Source: an uncultured Leptolyngbyaceae cyanobacterium
GTDB taxonomy: Bacteria; Cyanobacteriota; Cyanobacteriia; Leptolyngbyales; Leptolyngbyaceae
Length of the DNA stretch: 63,407 bases
Direction: 5' to 3'
Assembly: GCA_938023035.1 (NCBI GenBank)
Contig: CALIDI010000032.1
Span: 1-63,407 of the forward strand
The notes under the pieces are model-generated. The model was not told the DNA's origin. It did not search any database and saw only the letters and a program-made list of their open reading frames with translations. This document shows, one piece after another, positions 37,792 to 46,640 of this stretch (positions are counted from its first letter, which is position 1; each line of letters begins with the position of its first letter). The position numbers were made by a program, and so were the translations under genes.

Positions 37792-37960
37792 GGATGCTTG
37801 AAAAGTGTCCGGCGGTTAAACCGCGATGCTAGGAGTTCAAATTTGCCGATGCGGACTTCACCTAACTAGAGGCTGACGTCACCTGCAGAGGCTGGGTTTT
37901 GTCCGTATCGCTGCAACTGGAGTCATCCGGGCTAGCGGGAGACGGCTCTTTCAAGCATCC
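37792..37960. mobile_element. Family 3 repeat, copy 3, with 12-bp terminal inverted repeats
   Basis: The ends are GGATGCTTGAAA and its exact reverse complement TTTCAAGCATCC, 169 bp apart. Inside lie the hairpin GCGGTTAAACCGC, GCCGATGCGGACTTCACC, and GTCCGTATCGCTGCAACTGG, matching the block order of copy 2. It encodes nothing. It starts one base after the preceding stop codon and may serve as its 3' end. Confidence 0.7.
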
Positions 37961-38168
37961 GCTGAGTTTGAGTTAGAAGTAAGAAAGGAGAGGCCAACTG
38001 CCCTGTTCATCTCCAACATCAAGCATCTCCGTTAAGTATCCCTCCTTTCTGCAACAGGCGTATCCGTTGAATAGTACGAGCGGGTAAAGTTGGGTGATCG
38101 CTCTGCTCTTACGGCTTGCATCGATTCTTTAGCGTTGCTGGTTGGTGTTGGTTCAAGCTTGGGCGATC

Positions 38169-39053
38169 TCAAAAGAAGCGCCCCTGGGCAATCATGATCA
38201 CACGCCCTCCCACCTGCACCCGCATCGAGTTATCGGCTGGCTCAGCCTTTAGCCACAGTAGAGAAGGACGCCCTATTTCATAGCCTTGCTCAACCTGGAC
38301 AGCCACAGTTGTATCACCGAAATAGCGATGATGCGACAGGTAAGCGGCAAAACAGCCATTGGCACTGCCGGTTGCCGGGTCTTCGGGAATGCCGAGGTAG
38401 TGGGCAAACATGCGGGCGCTAAAGTGATGGCTCGGATGGCGGGTCTCAGGACAGAACACAAAGATTTCCTTAGCTTCTAAATTGGCGACGAGTTGAAACA
38501 ACCGTTCAATATTGATCTGAATGCGTTGGAGGGCGGCTAGTTGCCTCAGGGGCACTAGCAAAAAGGGAATACCAGTAGAAACCACCTGCACTGGAAAGCG
38601 GGTATCTATCTCATGGGCCTCTAGCCCTAACACAGGCGCGATCGCCTGCGGTTCCACCATTGCCCCAAACACGGGCGGATTTTGTTGCATCCAGAGCATC
38701 TCTGGCACCGCCCCCTGATAATGCAGGTACACGGGAATTGGCCCCACCGCTAGATTCAACACAATCCGCTCAACAGGCTGTTGTAGGATTGCCTGCTGTA
38801 ACACATAGGCGGTTCCTAGTGTCGGATGCCCCGCAAAGGGTAGTTCCTGCACTGGTGTAAAAATGCGTACCTCATAACCACCGTTGCTCGGCTCTGGCGA
38901 GAGGATAAACGTCGTTTCCGAGAAGTTGATCTCTTTGGCCAGCGCTTGCATTTGGGCAGTTGTGAGTTGGCCTGCATCGGTAAATACCGCCAGTTGGTTG
39001 CCGCTATACCGGGTTTCGGCGAAAACATCCACGATGTAAAACGGAAAACCCAT
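38169..39053 (-). CDS. PhzF family isomerase-like protein
   Basis: A 294-residue member of the PhzF/diaminopimelate-epimerase fold. Start MGFPFYIVDVFAETRYSGNQ is canonical, with the active-site Glu in KEINFSETTF. The GHPTLGTAYVL loop and, in the second half, EDPATGSANGCFAAYL complete the active site. PhzF proteins outside phenazine producers catalyse unidentified isomerisations. It is the third gene of a tight operon behind an ECF sigma factor and its anti-sigma factor, with a 12-bp gap. Confidence 0.93.
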   Translation of the reverse strand: MGFPFYIVDVFAETRYSGNQLAVFTDAGQLTTAQMQALAKEINFSETTFILSPEPSNGGYEVRIFTPVQELPFAGHPTLGTAYVLQQAILQQPVERIVLNLAVGPIPVYLHYQGAVPEMLWMQQNPPVFGAMVEPQAIAPVLGLEAHEIDTRFPVQVVSTGIPFLLVPLRQLAALQRIQINIERLFQLVANLEAKEIFVFCPETRHPSHHFSARMFAHYLGIPEDPATGSANGCFAAYLSHHRYFGDTTVAVQVEQGYEIGRPSLLWLKAEPADNSMRVQVGGRVIMIAQGRFF

Positions 39054-39065
39054 GGAAAACTCTGC

Positions 39066-39914
39066 CTAGGATTTGCTAATCATCACCATTGGCCCTTGGG
39101 GCGCTGTCATTGTGGGAGAATTTTCGACCGTAATTGCCAGTTGCTTTGAGTTTGAGGTGTTCGGCAATACCAGTTTGACAAAGACCTCCCCAGTTTCTGT
39201 GGCGGTGAATTTGCCACAGGCAACCTTTTGGCCCGCCTCGTTCGCCCATAGATAATAGTACTGCCCTGGTTGCAGCGGTGGCAGATTTTGCAGGGCCACA
39301 ATCACAGCGCGATCGCCAGGGGTCATCACCACATTGCCCTTCGCGGGTGCCTTAGTGTCCATGCTTTTGAGGGTAACCAACTGGGTTGTGGGTTGCTGCA
39401 ACATTGCAATCAAATCTTTTTGGGAGGCGAGTTGGGTTTCAGCCGCCGCTAAATCTTGGCGTAACAGAGCCGTCTGGCGACTAGCCTCCGCCTGGGCCGT
39501 CACCAGATCCTGCCGCAATCGCCAATTATCTAACCCCAGAGCCAGGGCGGTCAGGGCGGCCATACTTCCCAGTAGGAAAGGCCAATGCTGGCGATCGCGC
39601 CGGCGAGACGGTGCCGAGGCGATGGATCGCACCTCAGTCCCCCTCACAACAGGCTGCCCTGAAGAAGAATCTACCGGGGCCACGGTTGCTATCGTCCGCA
39701 GCAGGCGATCGCGCACATGGGCAGGAGGATGCACCACTGGCAGCGCATAGGGCATTGCCGCTAACGCTTCTTGCAGATGCTGTAGCTCAACTCTCAGCTC
39801 AGGCTGTTGCTGGAGGTGGTGTTGCAGAACTTCCGTTTCCTCTGGGGTGAGGTCTCCTAACACGTAGCCAGCTAGCAAATTTTGTAAAGGTTCAGGAGGG
39901 ATAAGGTCAGCCAT
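39066..39914 (-). CDS. Membrane anti-sigma factor (RskA-like)
   Basis: A 282-residue protein. An N-terminal cytoplasmic sigma-binding region (about 1-75, LLAGYVLGDLTPEETEVLQH) lacks the zinc HxxxCxxC motif. One helix (about 108-128, WPFLLGSMAALTALALGL) precedes a short coiled coil and an extracytoplasmic RskA-type domain (VVMTPGDRAVIVALQNLPPL ... ENSPTMTAPQGPMVMISKS). It should hold the ECF sigma factor encoded just upstream inactive until an envelope signal releases it. It lies 6 bp after the sigma gene, indicating translational coupling. Confidence 0.9.
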   Translation of the reverse strand: MADLIPPEPLQNLLAGYVLGDLTPEETEVLQHHLQQQPELRVELQHLQEALAAMPYALPVVHPPAHVRDRLLRTIATVAPVDSSSGQPVVRGTEVRSIASAPSRRRDRQHWPFLLGSMAALTALALGLDNWRLRQDLVTAQAEASRQTALLRQDLAAAETQLASQKDLIAMLQQPTTQLVTLKSMDTKAPAKGNVVMTPGDRAVIVALQNLPPLQPGQYYYLWANEAGQKVACGKFTATETGEVFVKLVLPNTSNSKQLAITVENSPTMTAPQGPMVMISKS

Positions 39915-39920
39915 AGCAAA

Positions 39921-40508
39921 CTACTCAAGTAACGTCTGTAACTGGTGACGGAGATTTAATAACCCCTGGCGTGACCAGGATTTGACCGTTCCCAGAGGGG
40001 CTTCTAAATGGGCCGCAATTTCAGACTGGCTCAGCCCCTGGTAGTAGGCCAGCTCTAACACTTGTCGCTGTTTATCTGGCAGTTGGGTGAGGGCGGCTCG
40101 CACTGATTCAGCCCGCTGTTCGAGGGATGCTGCCTCAAAAGGGTTAGAAGCCGATTGGGTCGGCATCAACTGACTCCACCGTTGAAGAAATCGCTGTTTG
40201 CTACTGCGCGATCGCAATCGATCAATGGCCCGCGATCGGGTCAAGGTTGTTAAGAAACTACTGAGGGAGCCGCGCTCCGGCTGGTAGGCTAAGCTCTGCC
40301 ACAGGTTTAGAAAAACATCCTGGGTTAAATCAGCCGCTTCCTCAGTATTAGTCAGGACTTTGAGCGCCAGACGAAACACCAGACTCGCATAGCGATCGTA
40401 AATCGTGGCCAATGCCTCCGCATCACCGGCTCGCATCGCTACAACCAGCTCTGTATCAGACCAGGCTAACCGACGATTGATATCCTCATCCACAGCATTC
40501 AACTCCAT
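39921..40508 (-). CDS. ECF-type RNA polymerase sigma factor
   Basis: A 195-residue sigma-70 of the ECF class with regions 2 and 4 only. Region 2: LATIYDRYASLVFRLALKVL ... EEAADLTQDVFLNLWQSL, with promoter-melting residues in region 2.3. Region 4: LPDKQRQVLELAYYQGLSQS and AAHLEAPLGTVKSWSRQGLL, the -35-reading helix-turn-helix. It is the first gene of a sigma / anti-sigma / phzF operon and probably controls its own promoter. The adjacent zinc dehydrogenase is divergent across 170 bp and could be a target. Confidence 0.93.
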   Translation of the reverse strand: MELNAVDEDINRRLAWSDTELVVAMRAGDAEALATIYDRYASLVFRLALKVLTNTEEAADLTQDVFLNLWQSLAYQPERGSLSSFLTTLTRSRAIDRLRSRSSKQRFLQRWSQLMPTQSASNPFEAASLEQRAESVRAALTQLPDKQRQVLELAYYQGLSQSEIAAHLEAPLGTVKSWSRQGLLNLRHQLQTLLE

Positions 40509-40678
40509 GGGGGCAAAGTAACCTTTGCATAGATTCGCTCGTCAAGATAGCCCAAGCCAGATAAAAGTTCTATTTTGAATACGCAACGCCATCCAGACTG
40601 GATGAGGGGATTTTTTCGACCCCAACCAGAGGCCCAAACCCGATACAATCATCCCCAGTGGCTTTTTAGGAAACTCCA

Positions 40679-41743
40679 TTGTTAGCAGCACTCCTCTACG
40701 GTAAAGAAGACTTGCGCTTGGAAACCGTCGCTGACCCTACCCCGGCTCCAGGGGAAGTGGTAATTCGGGTGAGAGCCGCCACCACCTGTGGTACCGATCT
40801 AAAGGTCTGGCGACGGGGGGGCCATGCCAAAATGTTGACGCTGCCGACGCTGTTTGGTCATGAGGCCGCGGGGACGATTGTAGCCCTGGGATCTGGCGTA
40901 ACGGGCTGGCAGGTTGGCGATCGCGTCGTTGCTAATAATTCTGCCCCCTGTAGAGAGTGCTTCTACTGTAAAAAGCACGAATATTCCCTTTGTGAAAACC
41001 TGCTCTTCAACAATGGCACCTTTGCCGAGTACCTCAAGATCCCTGCTGCGATTGTGGCGCAAAATTTGCTCCCTATTCCTGCTGACTTGCCCTATAGCCT
41101 GGCAGCAATGACGGAACCACTGGCCTGTGTGCTGCATGGTGCAGCTCGCTCAAATGTGCATCCGGGCGATCGCGTGGTGGTATTGGGGGATGGAGCCATT
41201 GGGCTGATGTTTGTGGCGGCTTTGGCGTCTGGGCTGGGCGACTGGACGGCAGAAACGGCCCAGACTGCGCCTTTTGCCGAGGTCATCCTCTTTGGGGGCA
41301 ATGCCTCCCGGCTGGCCGTGGGTGAAAAGCTTGGGGCCACTAAAACCTTTAATTATCGGCACATTGATGATGTGCCAGCCCTCGTCAAAGATCTCACCGA
41401 TGGCTATGGAGCCGATGTTGTGATTGAGGCAACAGGGGTTGCTGCTGTATGGGAGCAGGCGATCGCCTGTACGCGCCCAGGGGGGACGGTCAATCTGTTT
41501 GGGGGTTGCCCCCGAGACACGACAATTACGGTGAATACGGAGCAACTGCATTACAGTGAACTCACCCTCAAAGGCGTGTTTCACAATACGCCTAAATTTG
41601 TACGCGCTGCCTTAAAACTTCTAGCTAGTCGAGAGTTACCCCTTGATTGGCTGATTAGTGGTGAGCAGCCCTTGCCTCAGTTAGGTAAGGTATTTACGGC
41701 AATGCGCGATCGCCAGGTGATTAAAGTCGCCATTACTCCCTGA
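40679..41743 (+). CDS. Zinc-dependent alcohol/polyol dehydrogenase (MDR family)
   Basis: A 354-residue medium-chain dehydrogenase. Catalytic zinc ligands are Cys (TTCGTDLKVW) and His-Glu (FGHEAAGTIVALGSG). The structural zinc uses four Cys in CRECFYCKKHEYSLCENL. The Rossmann fold has VVLGDGAIGLMFVA. Closest in layout to threonine/sorbitol dehydrogenases; the substrate cannot be told. The start is TTG at 40679, since no ATG or GTG lies in frame before the conserved MLAALLYGKEDLRLE, and AGGAAA precedes it. It is divergent from the ECF operon. Confidence 0.9.
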   Translation: MLAALLYGKEDLRLETVADPTPAPGEVVIRVRAATTCGTDLKVWRRGGHAKMLTLPTLFGHEAAGTIVALGSGVTGWQVGDRVVANNSAPCRECFYCKKHEYSLCENLLFNNGTFAEYLKIPAAIVAQNLLPIPADLPYSLAAMTEPLACVLHGAARSNVHPGDRVVVLGDGAIGLMFVAALASGLGDWTAETAQTAPFAEVILFGGNASRLAVGEKLGATKTFNYRHIDDVPALVKDLTDGYGADVVIEATGVAAVWEQAIACTRPGGTVNLFGGCPRDTTITVNTEQLHYSELTLKGVFHNTPKFVRAALKLLASRELPLDWLISGEQPLPQLGKVFTAMRDRQVIKVAITP

Positions 41744-41776
41744 ACGGGCGAAACTCATGTTATTCTAATTAACTGC

Positions 41777-41848
<72 letters not shown>

Positions 41849-42189
41849 TACTTATTGAGTGTCGCCCGTGCGCTCAGCAAATCAAATTGCCATCGTCAGC
41901 ATGTTAGACACCTTACAGCAGTCATACGTGTGGTTACTGTAACCACCAGGCGTTTCCTCACAGCCCTAGCAGTCGTTTAAGCGCCAGTTCGGCAGCGGCA
42001 GCAGGAGCATCGTAGGGCAGAAGTCCATCACGCTCCATCGCAAACAGGATTGGCGACTGACCTTTGCCCCTCATAGGACAAGATGCCAGCGTGTAAAAAC
42101 ATTTGGGTGAACGGAGTAATGAGGGCATGAGCGACAGCGAAAGGGTTTACCCCCACACCCCGCGCAGACGCAAAGCCACAGACGCAGGT
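41849..42189. other. Spacer after the tRNA
   Basis: 341 bp without a supported gene. It contains GTTACTGTAACCACCAGGCG, a short palindrome, and nothing else recognised. Confidence 0.4.
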
Positions 42190-43272
42190 TCAAGCACTGA
42201 GGGCCTCTGAAAGGTAATCAGCAGCGGCTTCTACTAGGGCGATCGCATTTTCGTAGCGCATCCGAGTTGGGCCGATCACACCGACACTACCAACAGGTAC
42301 CGTGCGCTTGTGGTAAGTCGCAGCAATTAAGGTGCAAATGCGCATTGGTTCTAAAGGATTTTCAGACCCAATCCGAATCGTGATGCGGCGATCGGATCCC
42401 CCTTCACCGCTGGGTCGAAAGATCAAGGGAAGCAGTTGATCTTGCTCATCTTCTAGCAAATGCACGATGGTTTGTACCTGCTGAACTTCAGAAAACTCTG
42501 GCTGACGCAACACCTCTGACAGGCCGCTCATCAGCAGTTGAGTCGCCGCTGGAGTTTGAGAGCGCCGAGTTAACTCAGCCAAAATCAACTGCAAAAAGTC
42601 ACCATAGCGTTGAAACTCCCGATCTAACTCACTCCAGTCAAGCTGGGACAGTTCTGTAAGCACGCGCCCCCGAAACTGCGCATTTAAGAAATTCGAGAGC
42701 AGTTGCAACTCTCTTTCTAACAATTCGCCATGGGCAAATTCCTCTACCGCAGCGGGGGGTAAATCGATCAGAGCAGATTGGGTCTCGTAGGAATCTGTGA
42801 CAAAAATCAGCATCACCCGATTGGTATCGACCTGCACTAATTGCACATGCCGGAGACAGGCCGTGTGAGTCTGCGGCATGGTAATCAGAGCAATATAGCC
42901 GCTCACCGTCGCTAGAATTTGTGCTGCTCCTCGCAACATCGACTCCAGGCTGTAGTCTCCCTGGGAGAGGCGATCGCTCAACAGTTGTTCTACCTGGCGG
43001 TTTATATCACTGGAGGGCGTAATTAACTGATCCACGTAAATGCGGTAGCCCGAATCAGAAGGCACTCGCCCAGCAGAAGTGTGAGGCTGATATAGCAAGC
43101 CCGTTTTTTCCAAAACACCCATAGCATTGCGAATCGTCGCCGAACTCACACTCAGGTTATATTCTTTGACTAAAGCCTCTGAGCCAACGGGTTCTGCTGT
43201 TGCAATGTAGTGGCGCACCGTTGCCCAGAGCACTTGCTGTTGACGATGGGTCAGGTTTACTGAAGGAGTCAT
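42190..43272 (-). CDS. hrcA: Heat-inducible transcription repressor HrcA
   Basis: A 360-residue HrcA. The N-terminal winged helix (about 1-75) shows [40 protein letters not shown] and [23 protein letters not shown]-like domain and the C-terminal part with [20 protein letters not shown] follow. HrcA binds the CIRCE operator and, helped by GroEL, represses groE genes. No CIRCE (TTAGCACTC-N9-GAGTGCTAA) is visible upstream; a different inverted repeat lies there. Start MTPSVNLTH is preferred over a codon six residues upstream. Confidence 0.95.
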   Translation of the reverse strand: MTPSVNLTHRQQQVLWATVRHYIATAEPVGSEALVKEYNLSVSSATIRNAMGVLEKTGLLYQPHTSAGRVPSDSGYRIYVDQLITPSSDINRQVEQLLSDRLSQGDYSLESMLRGAAQILATVSGYIALITMPQTHTACLRHVQLVQVDTNRVMLIFVTDSYETQSALIDLPPAAVEEFAHGELLERELQLLSNFLNAQFRGRVLTELSQLDWSELDREFQRYGDFLQLILAELTRRSQTPAATQLLMSGLSEVLRQPEFSEVQQVQTIVHLLEDEQDQLLPLIFRPSGEGGSDRRITIRIGSENPLEPMRICTLIAATYHKRTVPVGSVGVIGPTRMRYENAIALVEAAADYLSEALSA

Positions 43273-43713
43273 ATCTAACCAGAAAACCAAAAACGTTTAC
43301 TTATGTTAAGGAGTTAGCAATAGAGCACCGACTTTGGTGCTGAGGTTAATCAAGGCATGGACAACAATTTCAGTAGAGTAACAACCCTCATGAAGTGCTC
43401 GAAAATACACCTCCTGTAAAAATCCCAGTGCCCCCCTTAATTGAGGTCAAGCAATCTTGCAGGTGCGGGCGTTTCCTTTTTCGCTTCAGTTGAACAGATA
43501 CCTTTATTATTCCTTCTGATTTTAGGTCTTGCCGTATTCAATCCAACGAAAAAAGGGGGGGATCTTGTCTTCTACTTAACATTGTCTAGTGCTGGAAGAC
43601 TGCTACCGGATCGGGCTTGGATTGATTTTTCCCAACGACCTCAGGAATTCGCCGCACGTTGTCAGCAAACGGCACGGGTGGCCTGCAAACTTAGCCCTGA
43701 TGGCAGGCTGCTT
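43273..43713. other. Spacer upstream of hrcA
   Basis: It holds the inverted repeat at 43324-43341 and a pair of facing G/C runs (CCCCCCTTAATTGAGG near 43433; AAAAAAGGGGGG near 43550) that look like decayed ends of a small element. No supported gene; the plus-strand ORF here runs into the repeat. Confidence 0.4.
43324..43341. promoter_or_regulatory. Inverted repeat upstream of hrcA
   Basis: AGCACC-GACTTT-GGTGCT, a perfect 6-bp-arm palindrome 52 bp before the hrcA start. It is shorter than CIRCE and lacks its consensus. A role as operator is a guess. Confidence 0.3.
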
Positions 43714-43871
43714 GAGAGCATATTGCCTTTGCAAGCCCTCATCCCCTAGTCCTTCTCCTAGGTTAAGAGAAGGGGAGCCGAGCCATCTCAAAGTCTTGCT
43801 CCCAAATTGGCAGCGGGATTAGAGCAATCCGGGCATACCAGAAAAGGGTTGAGCAACAGTGACATGTACCC
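43714..43871. mobile_element. MITE-like element, copy D (158 bp, long form)
   Basis: It begins GAGAGCATATTGCC and ends GACATGTACCC. Relative to the 137-bp form it has an extra ~22 bp with CCGGGCATACCAGAAAAGGG near the right end, a feature shared with copy F. No clear target duplication. Confidence 0.75.
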
Positions 43872-43987
43872 GGTTTCTGCTCACCACGGCGAAATTTTAC
43901 CCGCCACCCAAGGCACTGGAAAAGCGCACCCAGTGAAAATTTTGTACGTTGCACTTTACTCCTTGCATTCCGCTGAGCCTTGGTGTG

Positions 43988-44335
43988 TCAGTAGCGCGGT
44001 ATGCTGGGGTCAATCCGCTGGGCATAGGCATCGATACCACCCATAACATTTTTGAGGTTGGTAAACCCTTGAGCGGCTAACCACTGACACATCTGGGCCG
44101 ATCGCAAGCCATGGTGGCAAAGAACGATCGTTTCTTGATGGGGGTCTAGACTCTGCAAAATCTGGGTTTCCCACACTCGAAATTGACTCAGCGAAAAAAC
44201 CTGGAATCCAGCGATCGCAGCTAGCTCAACCTCGGCGGGTTCGCGCACATCGATCAACTGCAGGGTTGATTCTGGCTCAGCCAATCGTTGGGCTAGCTCT
44301 GTGACCGTGATTTCTTGAAAAGGTTCCGGGAACAT
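43988..44335 (-). CDS. Rhodanese-like domain protein
   Basis: A 115-residue single rhodanese domain: LQLIDVREPAEVELAAIAGF and the active loop VLCHHGLRSAQMCQWL with catalytic Cys (loop CHHGLR). It should carry or transfer sulfane sulfur, or act as a small sulfurtransferase-type module. It lies 52 bp after the pentapeptide membrane gene and probably ends a three-gene minus-strand group starting with the HdrB-like gene. Confidence 0.9.
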   Translation of the reverse strand: MFPEPFQEITVTELAQRLAEPESTLQLIDVREPAEVELAAIAGFQVFSLSQFRVWETQILQSLDPHQETIVLCHHGLRSAQMCQWLAAQGFTNLKNVMGGIDAYAQRIDPSIPRY

Positions 44336-44387
44336 CGGCTACTTCTTGCTTTGGTTACTAGTGGTTGCTTCAGTATCTCTATTTTTT

Positions 44388-46595
44388 CTATTTAAAGTAA
44401 ATCAACAGATTCAACCCAGGAATGGTCCGGGATAGAGTCCACAACAACTGACCGATGAATAGAATACCAATGCCCCATTGGTACCATACCAGAGTGGTCA
44501 CAATTCCGGGTACATGTTGGTCGCGCAAGCGAATATCGTTGAAGCCAAATTTCAGCAAATTGTTGAGGCTAAAGTCAAAATAGTTAAGCCAACTCCAGCG
44601 CCGATCCCAAAGAATTGGGAGATAGCGCTCTTGAAACATCGGGTAGCGTGGAATGATGGGTAAGCGTCCTAGTAAAATCCGAAACTGGCGTAGGGTGCCC
44701 TCTTCACTAAAGTAGCTGGTGTTTAGCAGTGGGTGGTAGCGCCCCTGGGCGTAGAGCACAGTTAAAAGCACACTAGAGACCGGCACTGTAATCACAAATA
44801 GGCTGAGCAGGGTCAGCCAGGGTTGGTCGCCACTGCGAAAAATTGCAAAGATTCCTAAGATGGCCAGAGCTAGGGCGGTGACACTGACATAAACCGCCTC
44901 TGTAAGGGGCGGTCGAATCGGGTTTGGGACTTGCCGTCGCCAGCGATCTAGCAGCCAAAAAATCACCCCAAAATAGGCGATCGCCACCAGCCCAACACCA
45001 AAAATCAGGGCAAAACTGGTACCATACTGGCTCAGCCACAGAAGTTGACTCAAGATAAGACAGCGCCAAGCAAGTAGCAGTCGGTTAAAAAGCTCCAGGG
45101 GGGGAGTCAAGACCGGGCGTGCAACCAAGCGATCGCGCACATTGATGTAGGAAGCAATATCTACATTTGCCAGAGAGAGCAACTCCGTCAGGCTGCGAAA
45201 GGGCCGCTTCGCTCGCTGGGCCACGATCTGCTTAGCCTGGGTTGCCGTCAGCCCCAAAACCTGGAGTTGCCGGATTGAGGCTGTATTCACATTCACACCC
45301 CATAGCTGTTGTTGTAGCTCTTTGAGTCGTAAGCGCTGACAGGTGTAGTCAAGGTAGTTGGCATCCGGAATTTGTTCTTGCCGCCGAAAGTTACGGATAA
45401 GCTCCCGCAGCAGGTTCTCATTGCCTTGCAAGGTAGGCACAGAAATCACCCGGCTAATTTCGTTGGGGTTGCCGACAAATTTAGCGCGGTCAGAGTCAAA
45501 CCGCATCCCTGCCACATTGAGATAGGCCGCCGGGCTAAAGCTGGCATAGCCAAAGTCAATTTTGTCCATAATCGCGGCCCCGCGCAGATTGATGGGCCGA
45601 TTAAATTCCACTTCTCGCAAAAGCGCGGCTTTCTCGAAGGTCGCATCGGTTAAGAATAGACTTTGGTTAAAGGTGCTTTTGGTAAAGAGTACCTGATCCA
45701 ACCAATGGGCCTGGGCAAAGTCTACAGTGCCCTGCCATTGCACCCGTTGAAAGTTGGCAACCTGTTCAAAGAGACTCTGGTTAAAGCCAGCGTTTCCCTG
45801 AAATTCGCTACTTTGGAAGTTCGCCTCGGCTTGAAACTGGGCTTGCCGAAATTCTGCCTTGGCGAAAAAGATACTGCTGCGAAACCGAGTCGATTTCTTA
45901 AAAACCGCTCCAGTAAAGTTGGCCGCCTGACTAAAGCGAGTCTGGCTCCAGTCGGTGGGCTGGTTAAACTGAACGGTAGCCGCTTCGACGGGTTTCAAAA
46001 AAAAGGTGTTGGAGAAGTCAGCGATGCCCGCAAAGCGGGTTTGTACTAGCTTGAGGCTGCCCCGAAAGACAGAGATCTGAATGGGGGTGGAGTTTTGCTG
46101 CCCAGGAGTGGCCAGAAACAATTTTGAGAGGGTAACTAAGCGAGAAAGACGACGGCGATCGCGTTTAAGCTGCTCCTGCTCGGCAGGGGTAAAAATCGGC
46201 GAAAGGGAATCCCCAAACAACGGGGCGCGCAACCCCAGTTGGCTAATTTGGAAGTCGCCTTGAATGGCAGAATGACTCAAATCCAAACCCGTGGGGCTAC
46301 CAGGGCGCTGGAGTTGGTGGCGCAACTGCTGGTAAAACCCACTGCGGAAAGGTTCATTTTCGGGGCGCAGATCGATGCTAAAGCCCCGCAAATCGATAAC
46401 AGGCAGACCATCGACCAAGGCAGGTTGTTTAAGCCGCGCCTGGAGAATTTCCAGCGTCAGCGGCATCGGTTCAGGGGAAGTGCCGGCCCAGGCCAGAGGG
46501 AGTGGGTTAGCCCAAATCAACCACCCCACCCCTAGGGCGATCGCTAGTTTGAGCCAACACCAGATGGATGGTTTGATCCTGACCACTATCATCAA
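44388..46595 (-). CDS. Pentapeptide-repeat membrane protein with internal helix-hairpin-helix
   Basis: A 735-residue protein with an unusual layout. A signal-type N-terminal helix (about 10-37, ALGVGWLIWANPLPLAWA) is followed by ~120 unassigned residues. Pentapeptide repeats cover about 165-350 (ADFSNTFF, ANFTGAVF, AEFRQAQF, ANFQSSEF, AGFNQSLF), forming a right-handed beta-helix. A ComEA-like helix-hairpin-helix follows at about 430-490 (VNTASIRQLQVLGLTATQAK ... FRSLTELLSL). Then come three to four membrane helices and a C-terminal one (YQWGIGILFIGQLLWTLSR). The repeats are probably periplasmic. The helix-hairpin-helix may bind protein rather than DNA. Function unknown; it sits between HdrB-like and rhodanese genes. 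Confidence 0.85.
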   Translation of the reverse strand: MMIVVRIKPSIWCWLKLAIALGVGWLIWANPLPLAWAGTSPEPMPLTLEILQARLKQPALVDGLPVIDLRGFSIDLRPENEPFRSGFYQQLRHQLQRPGSPTGLDLSHSAIQGDFQISQLGLRAPLFGDSLSPIFTPAEQEQLKRDRRRLSRLVTLSKLFLATPGQQNSTPIQISVFRGSLKLVQTRFAGIADFSNTFFLKPVEAATVQFNQPTDWSQTRFSQAANFTGAVFKKSTRFRSSIFFAKAEFRQAQFQAEANFQSSEFQGNAGFNQSLFEQVANFQRVQWQGTVDFAQAHWLDQVLFTKSTFNQSLFLTDATFEKAALLREVEFNRPINLRGAAIMDKIDFGYASFSPAAYLNVAGMRFDSDRAKFVGNPNEISRVISVPTLQGNENLLRELIRNFRRQEQIPDANYLDYTCQRLRLKELQQQLWGVNVNTASIRQLQVLGLTATQAKQIVAQRAKRPFRSLTELLSLANVDIASYINVRDRLVARPVLTPPLELFNRLLLAWRCLILSQLLWLSQYGTSFALIFGVGLVAIAYFGVIFWLLDRWRRQVPNPIRPPLTEAVYVSVTALALAILGIFAIFRSGDQPWLTLLSLFVITVPVSSVLLTVLYAQGRYHPLLNTSYFSEEGTLRQFRILLGRLPIIPRYPMFQERYLPILWDRRWSWLNYFDFSLNNLLKFGFNDIRLRDQHVPGIVTTLVWYQWGIGILFIGQLLWTLSRTIPGLNLLIYFK

Positions 46596-46640
46596 GCCTC
46601 TGCTCCCGCTGGGGCCTGTATCATACCCCGATTTGGCGGT

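Noticed and set aside
43272-43345. CIRCE operator upstream of hrcA
   Set aside because: The inverted repeat present lacks TTAGCACTC-N9-GAGTGCTAA.
43441-43749. Plus-strand 102-codon ORF with a hydrophobic stretch
   Set aside because: It runs into repeat copy D, starts inside a G/C-run element-like region and has no recognisable domain.
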